DNA of 64,000 nucleotides. Source: Amphiura filiformis. Taxonomy: Eukaryota > Echinodermata > Ophiuroidea > Amphilepidida > Amphiuridae. This document shows, in pieces, positions 22,342 through 32,381 of this stretch. Every line of letters starts with the position of its first letter. Position 1 is the stretch's first letter. The notes beneath the pieces were generated by a model. It made no database searches, had not been told where the DNA came from, and worked only from the letters and a program-made list of their open reading frames with translations. The stretch spans positions 11,727,094 through 11,791,093 of the forward strand of contig NC_092647.1 in NCBI RefSeq assembly GCF_039555335.1, given 5' to 3'. A program made the translations under genes and the position numbers.

Positions 22342-23145
22342 GTTAACTCTTTTGAAGCCTCTGAAACAAACTGTTCAGCTAGCTTGTGCAAATATACAAA
22401 CTGTTCAGCTAGCTTGTGCAAATATAGGAATAAAAGAGCTCATCCAATCTATTTATCAAAATGTAGCAAAGTAGATCCTCAAGTCACTTGTTTTTAAACA
22501 GTGGAGATATACATCACCGTTTGAAAATGGGACCCAATACAAACTTTCCGTTAACATCACTTGAAGCCTCCGAAACAAATGAAGTCTCCGAAACAACAGT
22601 AAGATTAATTATCATCTTTGCCCATCTAAATTGGTGTGTTTCATACTGATATCTGCATTGTAATCCGTTACTTGATATGTGCAGAATGTCATAAATTAAA
22701 AAGTGTTGATATTATGGTTAATGTTTGAGAAATATACTGACACCCAAGAAAGCCTGTTTCGGAGGCTTCACGTGCAAGTTAACACCATACTTAACAAATG
22801 GGTGAAAGATTAAGTGTGATAAATCTACAATATCTGCGGCATAGAATCATTGATACAATACAAACAAGAAAATAACAACTTAGATGATCCCAACAGTGTT
22901 CTTTTTTTAAAAAAATACTTCTGCAATGTTTCACCATTGTTAACATGAAGCCTCCGAAACAAAAAATCATGATTTGCTATGATAATTTACTTTTTGTCAC
23001 AACTAAAATTCAATACTTGGAAGTAAAGCATGAAAATTGGTAATTGTGATATTTTTTACCTATTTTTTCATGTTAACTTGTAGTAGTTAGCCAAATATTT
23101 TACTTTTATGATCACTTGTGTTGTTAACTGAAGCCTCCGAAACAC
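22342..23145. repeat. Segment of five GTTAAC/GAAGCCTCCGAAACA modules spaced ~185-210 bp
   Basis: The composite motif GTTAAC plus a short gap plus TGAAGCCTCCGAAACA occurs at about 22342, 22550, 22939 and 23123 in forward orientation. A reverse copy is at 22755-22783. An extra core (GAAGTCTCCGAAACA) lies at 22580. Sequence between modules is not obviously repeated. A 30-bp tandem duplication (CTGTTCAGCTAGCTTGTGCA at 22371 and 22401) adjoins the first module. No ORF covers it. Confidence 0.75.
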
Positions 23146-23630
23146 AAATCGCTTGAACTGCCAATTCTAAAAAATAACTCCAATTTCTATTAAACTTGAC
23201 TGGGAGGTTCCTTTTATCAAGTAGTATTTGTACATGAAGTTAGACATTCAAATTCTTTTAGGAACCCAATTAAAACTTAAAAATATGTTTAAGGTTGAGA
23301 AATTTCCATTGTAAATGACACTTAATGGTAAAGATTTTCAAAACTGCATCAATTACAAACATAGCAAAACATGGTATAAAAGATAACTTATAGGCCTATC
23401 TGTTGACTTACTTTGGAATGGAATTTCACATGTATTCCCGCTTTCTTTTCATAATTTTCTGAGCTTATGTAAAATGGAAATGTCAAATTTTTTATTATAA
23501 ACCAAAAGATTTAAGCCTTGAAACATTATTTTACTGGAATTTAAGTTGCTTCTATGCATGATTTCAGTAAACAGAAACATATTTAAGTGTTGCTTTTAGG
23601 GCGCTATAGCCTATATAGCGCCTATAAGGC
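23146..23630. other. AT-rich spacer, nothing recognised
   Basis: No coding, RNA or repeat signature is visible before the inverted structure that begins at 23631. Confidence 0.4.
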
Positions 23631-24006
23631 TAATGAAAGTCGACTCCCAGTTTCCCGTTACCCTACTCCGCTCAAAACAATTTGCTGGCCAAATATTTCA
23701 TTATTTTGAATAAAATGTTGATTTCTAACAAACTTTAACATACAAATAAATAATTGTGGTTTTAAATATATCATGATAAACCTCTTTCTGTTGATTTTCA
23801 GGAATTTTCTTTGCAGTAGGAGCATGGTATACCGTAAAACCCCGTCTACAAGGATATACCTAAGAAACGCCCTCAATAAAATTGGTTGCTTGTTGTATTT
23901 GGAGTTTGAGCAAATATATACTGGCACTGGGTGGCTATGCATTCCATCTAAGTATGTTGTAACACCAATCAATTGTATTGACATAATAACGACTGTTTCG
24001 TATATC

Positions 24007-24090
24007 AGGATCGTATAGCTCAATTGATAGAGCGTCAGACTTTGGAACTGAAGACATGCTGAAGAGAGCATGGTCCGGGCACCGGTTCCG
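24007..24090 (+). mobile_element. tRNA-like sequence in left arm
   Basis: GGATCGTATAGCTCAATTGA and TAGAGCGTCAGAC fit a tRNA D-arm with an A box. A GTCAG/CTGA anticodon stem carries TTG. The T-arm (GGTCCGGGCACCGGTTCC) departs from the B-box consensus, so this is a relic and not a functional tRNA gene. Confidence 0.45.
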
Positions 24091-24330
24091 TTTTTTCATT
24101 CTCGTTTAATTTTAACTTTTTGACATGTTCTTTTTATCTTTCTTCAAATCTACCTTTCTACTTTTAATTTTAGGTGTGTTTTTTTTATTTTTTTTTTATA
24201 TTTTTTTTTATAGTTTTTTTTAGTAATTTTGTGGTTTTATAGAAACTAGTAAAAGCATTTATTCTAAATAATAGCGAAACCCACGGTTAGACAAATGTGT
24301 TGTAACTACTTGTCTGTCCTCGTCTTTGCA

Positions 24331-24496
24331 ATTCAGTATCGAAGTTACGTAATGTTACTATGTCAACCGGATCACGCGCTAGAGTAATGAACCACGATCG
24401 AAATGATCACCACATAAAGTATATGGCACTCGAAGGCATACCAAAGTAGCGTGATCCGGTAACCAAGAGAATTACGTAACCACTTCGATGCTGAAT
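24331..24496. mobile_element. 165-bp palindromic MITE
   Basis: ATTCAGTATCGAAGTTACGT at the left is mirrored by ATTACGTAACCACTTCGATG and CTGAAT at the right. CCGGATCACGCG and its complement CGTGATCCGG lie further in. Confidence 0.75.
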
Positions 24497-24908
24497 AAAA
24501 ACCTATGTTGCACCTTTGTGCCATCCCAATTCTTGAGGAATGGTAGGTAGGGTGCGTTTTTGGCTTAAGCACGATTTTGTTTCTACTTGAAATGAAATCA
24601 AAATAAATATTGTTCTGTTGCCACAATTGCAGTTTTTTCAATAAAAAAATAGATGAGGAATAATAATTATTCCATATTTGAATCTATTGTCCCATCAAGA
24701 ATAGAGTGTCTTCAAAAAAGACAAAGGAAACTATTCTGGTCATTCAATTTTGTTTCGCTTGCACCTGTTATATCACAGGCGTTGGTAGAGAAGGCACACT
24801 TCTCTTGTCTTCACCGAAGTAGTGATGTAAACACTAACATGATTAATTACCATAGCTAGCAATGGACATACACTATTTTTTGTTCCACTTGAACCCATAC
24901 TATAGGCT

Positions 24909-25177
24909 ATTCGCTGTCGATGTGACGTAATTAATCGGATTAACTACCATAGCAATTGATGAATACAATTTCGAATATATAGCCCTGCACTTCATCGTTC
25001 ACGTGGCACCTATGCATTAAACCATAGTTAGTCAAAGAAATGCTAATCACTCGCCATGTAAGATTAGTATTTATGAAAAGAGTGGTATTCAATCTATGTT
25101 TGGTGACATACGCGGGTGATTAGTGCAATCTGCTTGATGGTAGTTATTGCGATTATTACGTCACTTCGACAGCGAAT
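24909..25177. mobile_element. MITE of the AATCGGATTAACTACCATAG family, copy 1
   Basis: ATTCGCTGTCGATGTGACGT at the left is mirrored by ACGTCACTTCGACAGCGAAT at the right. The inner block AATCGGATTAACTACCATAG identifies the family. Other copies are at 25233, 44278 and 44956. Confidence 0.8.
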
Positions 25178-25232
25178 TGTAGTATAGACGAATCCAACAA
25201 GCCAAGTGATGGTCAGAATTTATTCGGCCATT

Positions 25233-25532
25233 ATACGCTGGTGAAGTTGCGTAATTAATCGGATTAATTACCATAGCAATAGGTGAAAACAATTTTGAAC
25301 ATATCGCGCTGCGCTACAAGCAGGTTACACTCATCACCTGTACTGTGTATGTCTGCAATCATAGATTGAATACAATACTGGTCTTTTCAAATATCTTACA
25401 GGTGCAGCATGATATGGTTCAATGAAGAGGTACCGCCTGAACGTATCAGTGTATAACGCGGTATATTCAAAAATTGTTTTCACCTATTGCTATGGTAGTT
25501 AATCCGATTATTACGTAACTTCGCCAGCGTAT
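25233..25532. mobile_element. MITE of the AATCGGATTAACTACCATAG family, copy 2
   Basis: ATACGCTGGTGAAGTTGCGT is mirrored by ACGTAACTTCGCCAGCGTAT. Inner arms include ACCATAGCAATAGGTGAAAA and its complement. Confidence 0.8.
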
Positions 25533-26469
25533 TGAATAAAACAGGAGGATGTGAGTTCATAAGGGCAATGTCGGGGATTATAGGTCACAATCGATGTGGA
25601 GAGATGAGAGGTCCGACCAACAGCAGAGCCCTGACACTGAAAAATTTGCATGGCAAAATGACCCGTCTCCTCCGCAGCCAATTTGGTTTCGCTCCATCGA
25701 AATCAAGCTGGCCACGGAGGAGACTAACCTCCTTTGTGTTTGTTAATTTGTGTATGGAGAGCCTTTCTTGGAGTCCATGACTTAGGCTACTACGCTCTCA
25801 GCTAGAGTCCGACGCTGCATTGTACTAGAAATACCTTTTCTGTGAAATCGCTATAGAGCCAATCGGGAACACGTATTCAATTTATAAATATAGCATTAAA
25901 TTAGTATCACCCTTGTGGCCCCCGTGCAGTGGAAAACCTTAATTCTTTCATTAAAAAGAAATGAAAATTTAAAAAAACACGAAGCCACCTGTGCACCTAT
26001 AAAATTGGCACAGCAAGTTGTCTCAAATATGAATGAATTTTAAGAAACATACGGGATATGATGAACCATTGACCTGACGCCATGATAGTAGGATCTATTA
26101 GTCGTTTTATATACAATGTATATACCGTATTGTCATAATACCAATATTTGTCATAATATATAATGAGTAATATTTAGCATCGTATATGTGCAGTCCATAT
26201 GCACAAACGAATACTGATCTTTATGATATTCAGGTTTTTATACATCTCATATAACATGTCACGCAGGAGGTCATACGTGCTGACCTTCATCTATTGTATT
26301 TGTTCATCTGTGTATGGAGAGGATTAACGCCATTAAAACTCCATCAATATTAGGGCGTAGTTCAATGAACTCACCGTATTGCTATTCCAAGTACTTTGAT
26401 AATACAGATAATATGTATTAATGGGTCGAGGCGATTGCATTGAAAAACCTAATAAATTATTCATAACAG

Positions 26470-26690
26470 TTACGTAATCAATCGATAGTGCGGACACTTT
26501 TCATTTGCAAACCACCAAAATTCGTGATCTTTTAGCGTTGGAAAAGAAACGACGTGAATAGAGTGCCCTCTCAAGAATATCAACTCTCTGCCAACAGCCA
26601 TAGCGAATGGTTCATGTTCAACTAATTCCAGCGGACGGTCTGTGGCTAGTAAGGAATCGTCTTTGACCACATGCGCAGATCTGTCTCGTC
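26470..26690 (-). other. Unrecognised open frame inside the inverted structure
   Basis: A minus-strand frame of about 70 codons reads LEHEPFAMAVGREL-like sequence (actual: LELVEHEPFAMAVGREL), then IFLRGHSIHVVSFPTLKDHE and FWWFANEKC. Its composition looks more protein-like than neighbouring chance frames. It has no in-frame ATG at the start and no clear splice sites, and I do not recognise it. It could be a captured exon fragment or chance. Confidence 0.25.
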
Positions 26691-27181
26691 AGGAAGATAT
26701 TTAATATCCCGAATTTATAATAGGCCTATGCCTACCAGTTCCATCGTATAACCGATCTGCTAGAGAATATTTGTTACCATGTTTAATAAATTCGTATTTA
26801 TCGTATAATAAAATGTAGCCAAATGTATATTATGTGTCACACGGTTTTCTGCTGAACCACTAGCAGGCTATGTTACCACATCTATGACAATGACAAAGGT
26901 GAATTTTGATGATTTTTACGATCGTCCGGATGAGCAAATCACTGAATGGGTCTTTAGTTCCTCCTCTCCTTATCCTGCCAATATTATATGAATCAAAGAA
27001 AAATAAAGAAAAATAAAATTAAACAAGAAAAAAGACAAAGAAAAGAAACAATAAAAGAAAAACAATAGAATAAATTAAACTAAATATGAAAAAAAATGAT
27101 CACGAAAGGAGTCTTTAGAAAATGCAAGAAAATATAAATGAAAAGTTTGAACAATATTTTGTTTATAAAAGTTTGTGTGAC

Positions 27182-27262
27182 CGTGATGAGGCTCGAACTC
27201 ACCATCTTCCGATCTAAAGAACCAAAGTCGTATGCCTTGCCAAGTGAGCTATGCTCGTGAGA
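27182..27262 (-). mobile_element. tRNA-like sequence in right arm
   Basis: On the minus strand, CATAGCTCACTTGGCAAGGC resembles an A box and D-arm, and GAGTTCGAGCCTC is a near-consensus B box. No intact acceptor stem is evident. It is inverted relative to the tRNA-like sequence at 24007 and lies at a similar distance (about 157 versus 178 bp) from its CCGTAAAACCC end. Confidence 0.45.
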
Positions 27263-28009
27263 TGCGAAATAAAGATAAAATAATACATTGTATACCTGCT
27301 TGTGTCGGTAAATGATTTGCTCAAATTCCATAATGATATAATATTGTGGAGGGCGCTAGCGTGAAATATGCTATCATCACGGTCGCTTCTATTCCTTATA
27401 GACGGGTTTCTACGGTATATGGTTAATAAAGAATTATTAATGAATACCTACTCAATTCTCTGTCCCGCACTTTTTGATCTGCTCTGATCTCATCCCGTAA
27501 AAAATATTGTGAAACTTTTTATAATAGTTGTACAATCACCTTCATGTGGTTGTAAACTACATCTGTAAACTACAAACTGTGATTTATCACATGTATACAT
27601 GGGTAGTTATTGGTTTACACCTGTAACAGATGCAATAATGAAATGGTATAAAATAATGAATAATGAAATGGTCACCTACACAGTCATAATGTAACGGGAA
27701 ACTGGGACTTGACTTTCATTATCCTAATCCAATCAGATTTTTTATATCAAACGAAAGCTATAAACACTTCCCCCCGGGCACTTCCCCCTAACAGTTTTCG
27801 TCACTATAACGCAATTCATTGTTATAACAAGGCGACCAAAATGTAGGTTTTAAAAGTCAAAACCACAAGTGTTCCTTACAATATTTTTCAAATTTTATGT
27901 CATTAAATGAAAAGGCACACTTAGGCTATATTGTCCATATACTATAGCGTCACTCCCGGGGGGCCACTCAAATATGACAGTGTACGCATGCGTGACCAAA
28001 TTTTGTTTG

Positions 28010-28180
28010 AACACCCCCTAAACAAGTTTTCCTCTGTGAGCAAAATGACCCCCTAAGCAAGTTTTTAGCGCGCTTTCCCCCAAAATTTGACCCCCTAAAC
28101 AAGTTTTTGTCTAATGTTGACCCCCTAAACAAGTTTTTGTGTAATGTTGACCCCCTGAACAAGTTTGTGTATAAATTTGA
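28010..28180. repeat. ~31-bp minisatellite in the hAT-like element
   Basis: Five units of GACCCCCTAAACAAGTTTTTG plus TNTAATGTT, the outer ones diverged. The regular minus-strand open frame with KNLFRGSTL repeats is a by-product. Confidence 0.8.
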
Positions 28181-28415
28181 TGGATTTTGACAACCTGAGA
28201 ACAATTATTTGGACTAACATGTCATTGAACAATTAAGTCTACCCCTCTTGGATATAACCCCAGGAGGTATCCATACCACTTTAATACATAAATAATGACA
28301 CGATGAACAGAGTGTATATGAGGCCCGCCCAACTCAACACAAAAGTTGACAACCAGGAGAGTTACCAAATCTTTCAAAGGCCCCGTTTGCAATGATTTTC
28401 ATCAAATTTAGGATT

Positions 28416-28622
28416 CAATTGACCTTTTCGGTAAATCCCATAACCCATTGCGAGTACACCTGAGAACTCGTCATTTTACGTCACGCCGACTTGCAATGCG
28501 CAGTAACGATGTTCGATAAACGATGTGCGCATCGGCGCGGATCGCGGAGCGGCGTGACGCAGAATGACGAGTTCTTAGGTGTACTCGCAAAGGCTTATGG
28601 GATTTACCGAAAAGGTCAATTG
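28416..28622. mobile_element. Nested 207-bp palindromic MITE
   Basis: CAATTGACCTTTTCGGTAAA at the left is exactly mirrored at the right end, with about 70-bp arms reaching CGTCACGCCG / CGGCGTGACG. The short central loop is CpG-rich. It interrupts the hAT-like element. Confidence 0.9.
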
Positions 28623-29199
28623 TCGGCGAGTAGGCCAACACACGATCGTCGATCCGTCTGTCCATTGAATTATATACCCATCAAATTTTATATGACGTCA
28701 TTAATGAATATGCATATTTTTTATTCTAAACGGTATTTTACATAGAAGTACGAGGCCCTGATTAAATCACATGTAACACGTCATGAAATATTTGCATAAC
28801 ACCGTGACACTTTAGATTTGGAGTATACTGTAAACATTTCTACGAACGGGGAATTCCGGCGAGTGAATAAACTCTCCGGAATCGGAGTGTCAGCAGATTT
28901 GAAAAGCGGATTAAAATGGTACCCTAAATGCGTTACAAACGATTTTAAAACTACCCCTTTTCATGAAAATCAGCGTTTTACCCCTTTAACGCGTCACTAC
29001 GCGCGTAACGTGCTCAACCAAGAAAAAACACCCCTTTTCACGCGTTTTTTGGTCACGCATGCTTACATCATTATATTTGAGTGCCCCAGGGCGTCACTAG
29101 AATGAGTAATGGCCAATTCTCTTTAAATTGTAAATCTTATGCAAAAAGTTACTATTTTCGCCTGTTTTGTCATGGGTTGCAAACTTTGCTAAAGAGCGC

Positions 29200-29436
29200 T
29201 TACAAATTGATATGTTGCCGCCCTTACTTCTGCCGCCCCTTCATTTCTCCCCCCCCCCCTGCTTTGAAGCCCCCACAATACGTGCATGGAGCAATTAAAG
29301 GATCACACCACTATAAATCAAGTTCCTATTCTTTTATGTGTTAAGAGGTACCTAAGAAATCGTCATTTTCTCATGGTTAGAACGTGCTAGGGCATTCAAA
29401 ACAAAAAATTTCTAAAAGATTGTGATATATTCTACC
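29200..29436. other. Short spacer with C-rich repeat remnants
   Basis: TGCCGCCC and CCCCCCCCCC words near 29216-29265 match the GGGGCGGCAAAA repeat class seen near 61260. No gene. Confidence 0.4.
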
Positions 29437-29747
29437 CTAAAACCAGGCGCGGATCCAGGCATGGGCACACCGGGCCTGTGCCCCCCCTTTTCGAGGATCC
29501 TATTTTTTTTTTTTTACAATTTTGTTGAAAAAAATAAATAAAACCCCTTTGTTTTGCTTTTAATTTTTACATCAACGTTCTCCCATGCAGTGGCGGATCC
29601 ATGCATGCAGGGGGCACACCCGGACCGTGCCCCTTTCATGGTCCATGCTAGCTCTAGTATAGAGCCTCTGCCAATGCCCAATAGCACAAGTAATGAGGTC
29701 TGACTATACCATGTACAAGCAATCTGAGTTCTGACTGGGCAGCACGC

Positions 29748-29820
29748 GCCTCGATGTCGGCGCTACGCGCCTCTTCACACCTCGGCGCTGCGCGCCTCGA
29801 AGTCGGCGCTACGCGCCTCT
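29748..29820. repeat. GC-rich minisatellite, TCGGCGCTACGCGCCTC
   Basis: Three units of TCGGCGCTACGCGCCTC with short spacers, strongly CpG-rich against an AT-rich background. Confidence 0.85.
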
Positions 29821-30399
29821 ACTGTTGGACATCGCAATCCGAGGGAACTGACCAAGTTCTAGGTCCATGCATGAATTGGCTTCAATTCGGCCTTTATTTT
29901 TTAATTTTTTCCAAATACTGAGGGGCGCATCCTCCCTCAGACACCCTCCCTCCGCGTTGGACCAGGCGCAGATCCAGGTGGAAGGGCACACTGGCCCGTG
30001 CCCCGCCCCCTTCACGGCTAAAAAATGAGGAAAGGAGAGAAGAGAAAGGGCGAAAATGAGAGAAAGAAAAGAAGAAAAATGGAGAAGACCGGGTGAGAAG
30101 AAGGGAAACATATTTGCACGTAATTGAGTGGGCCCAAGCCTATAGGCTACTTATCTGTGATTATTTTAAGCATTGCTTGAAGGCGGGCCCTCTGCCCAAA
30201 AGCCTGTGAAATTACTGCGGGCCCGCCGATACGCAGGGCCCATCACATTTTATCACCAACATCAGTATTGCGACGGACTCAATGCTGACTTCAACACCAA
30301 TCCGTGCATGCTAGGCCTAATAAACCAGTCCCGGGACAAGTGTGATATTTAAAATTTAGCAAATTGAGTTCGGGGCCTTTTTTGTTTTAAGCAATGATA

Positions 30400-31830
30400 A
30401 AAGTGTAAAAATGATGCACCAAATGACTTAAATGGGACCTTCATTTTGCACAATTTTCCAACTTCTGAGGGGAGATAAACAGGTGACCGTTTTCATAACT
30501 GCTTTGGACATCCGTACACTTTATGTTTTAACATGTTTAAGCAATATAATTAGGCCTACAGTAATAGTGAATAAATGTCTACGAGTGGCTTCAAGTTGTG
30601 TCTTCATTTTCACACATTTTCTAACTTCTCGGGGGGGGGGGGGGCCGTCCCTCCTCAGACACCCTCCCTGCGTATCCATAAAGAAGTTGCCATTTTCAAT
30701 TCTGCTTTGGACACCAGGCTCTTTATGTTTCAAGCAATAATTGACACAATAGTAAAAATTGTCGACGAATGACTTCAAATAAATAGTATTAAAATTTTCC
30801 ACCAAATGGTTTCAATTGGGCCTTCATTTTGCAAAATTGTCCAACTTCTCAGGAGTAAAAATCCCCCCTCTGTGTATCCATAAAGAAGTTGCCATTTTCA
30901 CTTCTGCTTTGGACACCAGACCCTTTATGGTTAAAGCAATAATGTACATAATTAATAGTGAAAAATTGTCGACGAATGACTTCAATTGGAGCTATAAATT
31001 GGGCCGTCATTTCACAAATTTTTGGCTTTTTCAAATTAAAACTGTACACAATAATAGTGCCAAAATAGTCCACCAAATGGCTTCAATTAGGTCTTCATTT
31101 TGCAAAAGTTTCTCCATGACTTCTGAGGGGGGCACATCCCCCTCACACACCCCCTCCCTGTGTATATATTTTGGACATCCGACCCATTATGTTTAAAGCA
31201 ATAATTTAAAACTTGTCGACAAAAACTTCAATTGGACCGTCATTTCGCAAATTTTCGGCTTTTTTTAATTAAAATTTTATACAATAATAGTGCCAAAATG
31301 GTCCACCAAATGGCTTCAATTATGTCTTCATTTTGCAAACCACAAACACTTCTCAGGGGGACACATCCCCTCAGACACCCGACCCTTTATGTTTAAAGCA
31401 ATAATTTACACAAAAATAGTGAAAACTTGTCGACAAATGACTTCAATTGGTCCGTCATTTCGCAAATTTTCGGCTTTTTTAAATTAAAATTTTATACAAT
31501 AATAGTGCCAAAATGGTCCACCAAATGGCTTCAATTATGTCTTCATTTTGCAAAAGTCTCTCACTTCTGAGGGGGACACATCCCCTCAGACACCCGACCC
31601 GTTATGTTTAAAGCAATAATTTACACAAAAATAGTGAAAACTTGTCGACAAATGACTTCAATTGGGCCGTCATTTCGCAAATTTTCAGCTTTTTCAAATT
31701 AATATTTTACACAATAATAGTGCTAAAATGGTCCACCAAATAGCTTCAATTAGGTCTCCATTTTGCAAAAGTTCCTCACTTCTGAGGGGGCCACATCCCC
31801 CCTCAGACACCCTCCTGCGTCGTGCAAGCG
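30400..31830. repeat. Tandem array, six to seven units of 160-280 bp
   Basis: The landmark ACTTCTGAGGGGG.CACATCC recurs near 30464, 30623, 30844, 31121, 31355, 31566 and 31781. Between landmarks lie GTCCACCAAATGGCTTCAAT and CTTCATTTTGCAAA blocks. The 31290-31490 and 31500-31690 units are the most alike, indicating recent duplication. Confidence 0.85.
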
Positions 31831-32381
31831 CGACGTATGCCGCTGCCGCGCCGATGATTCTAAGTTGTGCCCCCCTTTTCAGAAATCCTGGATCCGCCAC
31901 TGCTAAAACCACCATTATTTTGGTAGTTGTTGAGTGGCTTTTTGCAGTGGTGCATTGAACATGATGTAAACCGTACCAAAGCCTACATCTCAGCGCCTCA
32001 ATGCTGTGAAGTCATTTGGTGCATGGAACTACCCCGGAAATCTTCCTAAAATGTCAGAATTGTAATATTTTTTATTATTTTATGCTTGGATGATAAGAAA
32101 AACATCCAAAGAGCACAACTATCACCAAAAAATGGGCACATCATCCTTCATTTCAAACTTTTTTTTCCATTAAAATAGCTTAAAATGCACCTCATGGTCA
32201 GCGAATAAAAACTATTTCTTCAGTCAGATAGGACCTGATTTAGTGGTGTGATCTCTTAACATAAACCACTAAAAACCACCAAGTAATGGACAGATAATTT
32301 GCCAAATTTCGATGACTTTAAGCAAATTAATCAGCATTGTTCAAAGTAAATTGTTACTCTCTTACTAATTACAACGAATAC

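Larger units (their letters stand above)
23631..27722. mobile_element. 4.1-kb structure bounded by nested inverted repeats
   Basis: Outer ends: a TAATGAAAGTC...TCCCAGTTTCCCGTTAC block of about 30 bp at 23631-23661 is inverted at 27692-27722. Inner ends: an ACCGTAAAACCCCGTCTA end with a GAGTTTGAGCAAAT block at 23831-23925 is inverted at about 27310-27418. Further in, tRNA-like sequences point inward on both sides (24009 plus, 27261 minus). The interior holds three palindromic MITEs and an unrecognised open frame. It may be a large non-autonomous transposon or an old inverted duplication of a composite repeat. Confidence 0.5.
27947..29098. mobile_element. hAT-like element with 8-bp duplication GCGTCACT
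   Basis: GCGTCACT occurs at 27947-27954 and 29091-29098. The 1136-bp body begins CCCGGGGGGCCACTCAAATA and ends TATTTGAGTGCCCCAGG. Both arms share GCATGCGTGACCAAA (inverted). It encloses a ~31-bp minisatellite and a nested palindromic MITE. There is no transposase ORF. Confidence 0.85.
29437..31910. mobile_element. 2.46-kb TIR element with ~210-bp internal tandem array
   Basis: CTAAAACC flanks both sides (29437-29444 and 31903-31910). The ends are AGGCGCGGATCCAGG and, inverted, CAGTGGCGGATCCAGG. Extra copies of the end motif (GGCGGATCCA, GGCGCAGATCCAGG) occur inside at 29588 and 29961. A 7-8-bp duplication and CAG-type ends suggest hAT. The interior is a tandem array (30400-31830) with no transposase. 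Confidence 0.65.

Noticed and set aside
28010-28204. Minus-strand repeat protein with KNLFRGSTL units
   Set aside because: The periodic protein is a consequence of a 31-bp minisatellite inside a hAT-like element. No start or splice context.
29748-29820. CpG island promoter
   Set aside because: Only about 70 bp, made of three copies of one minisatellite unit, inside a transposon.
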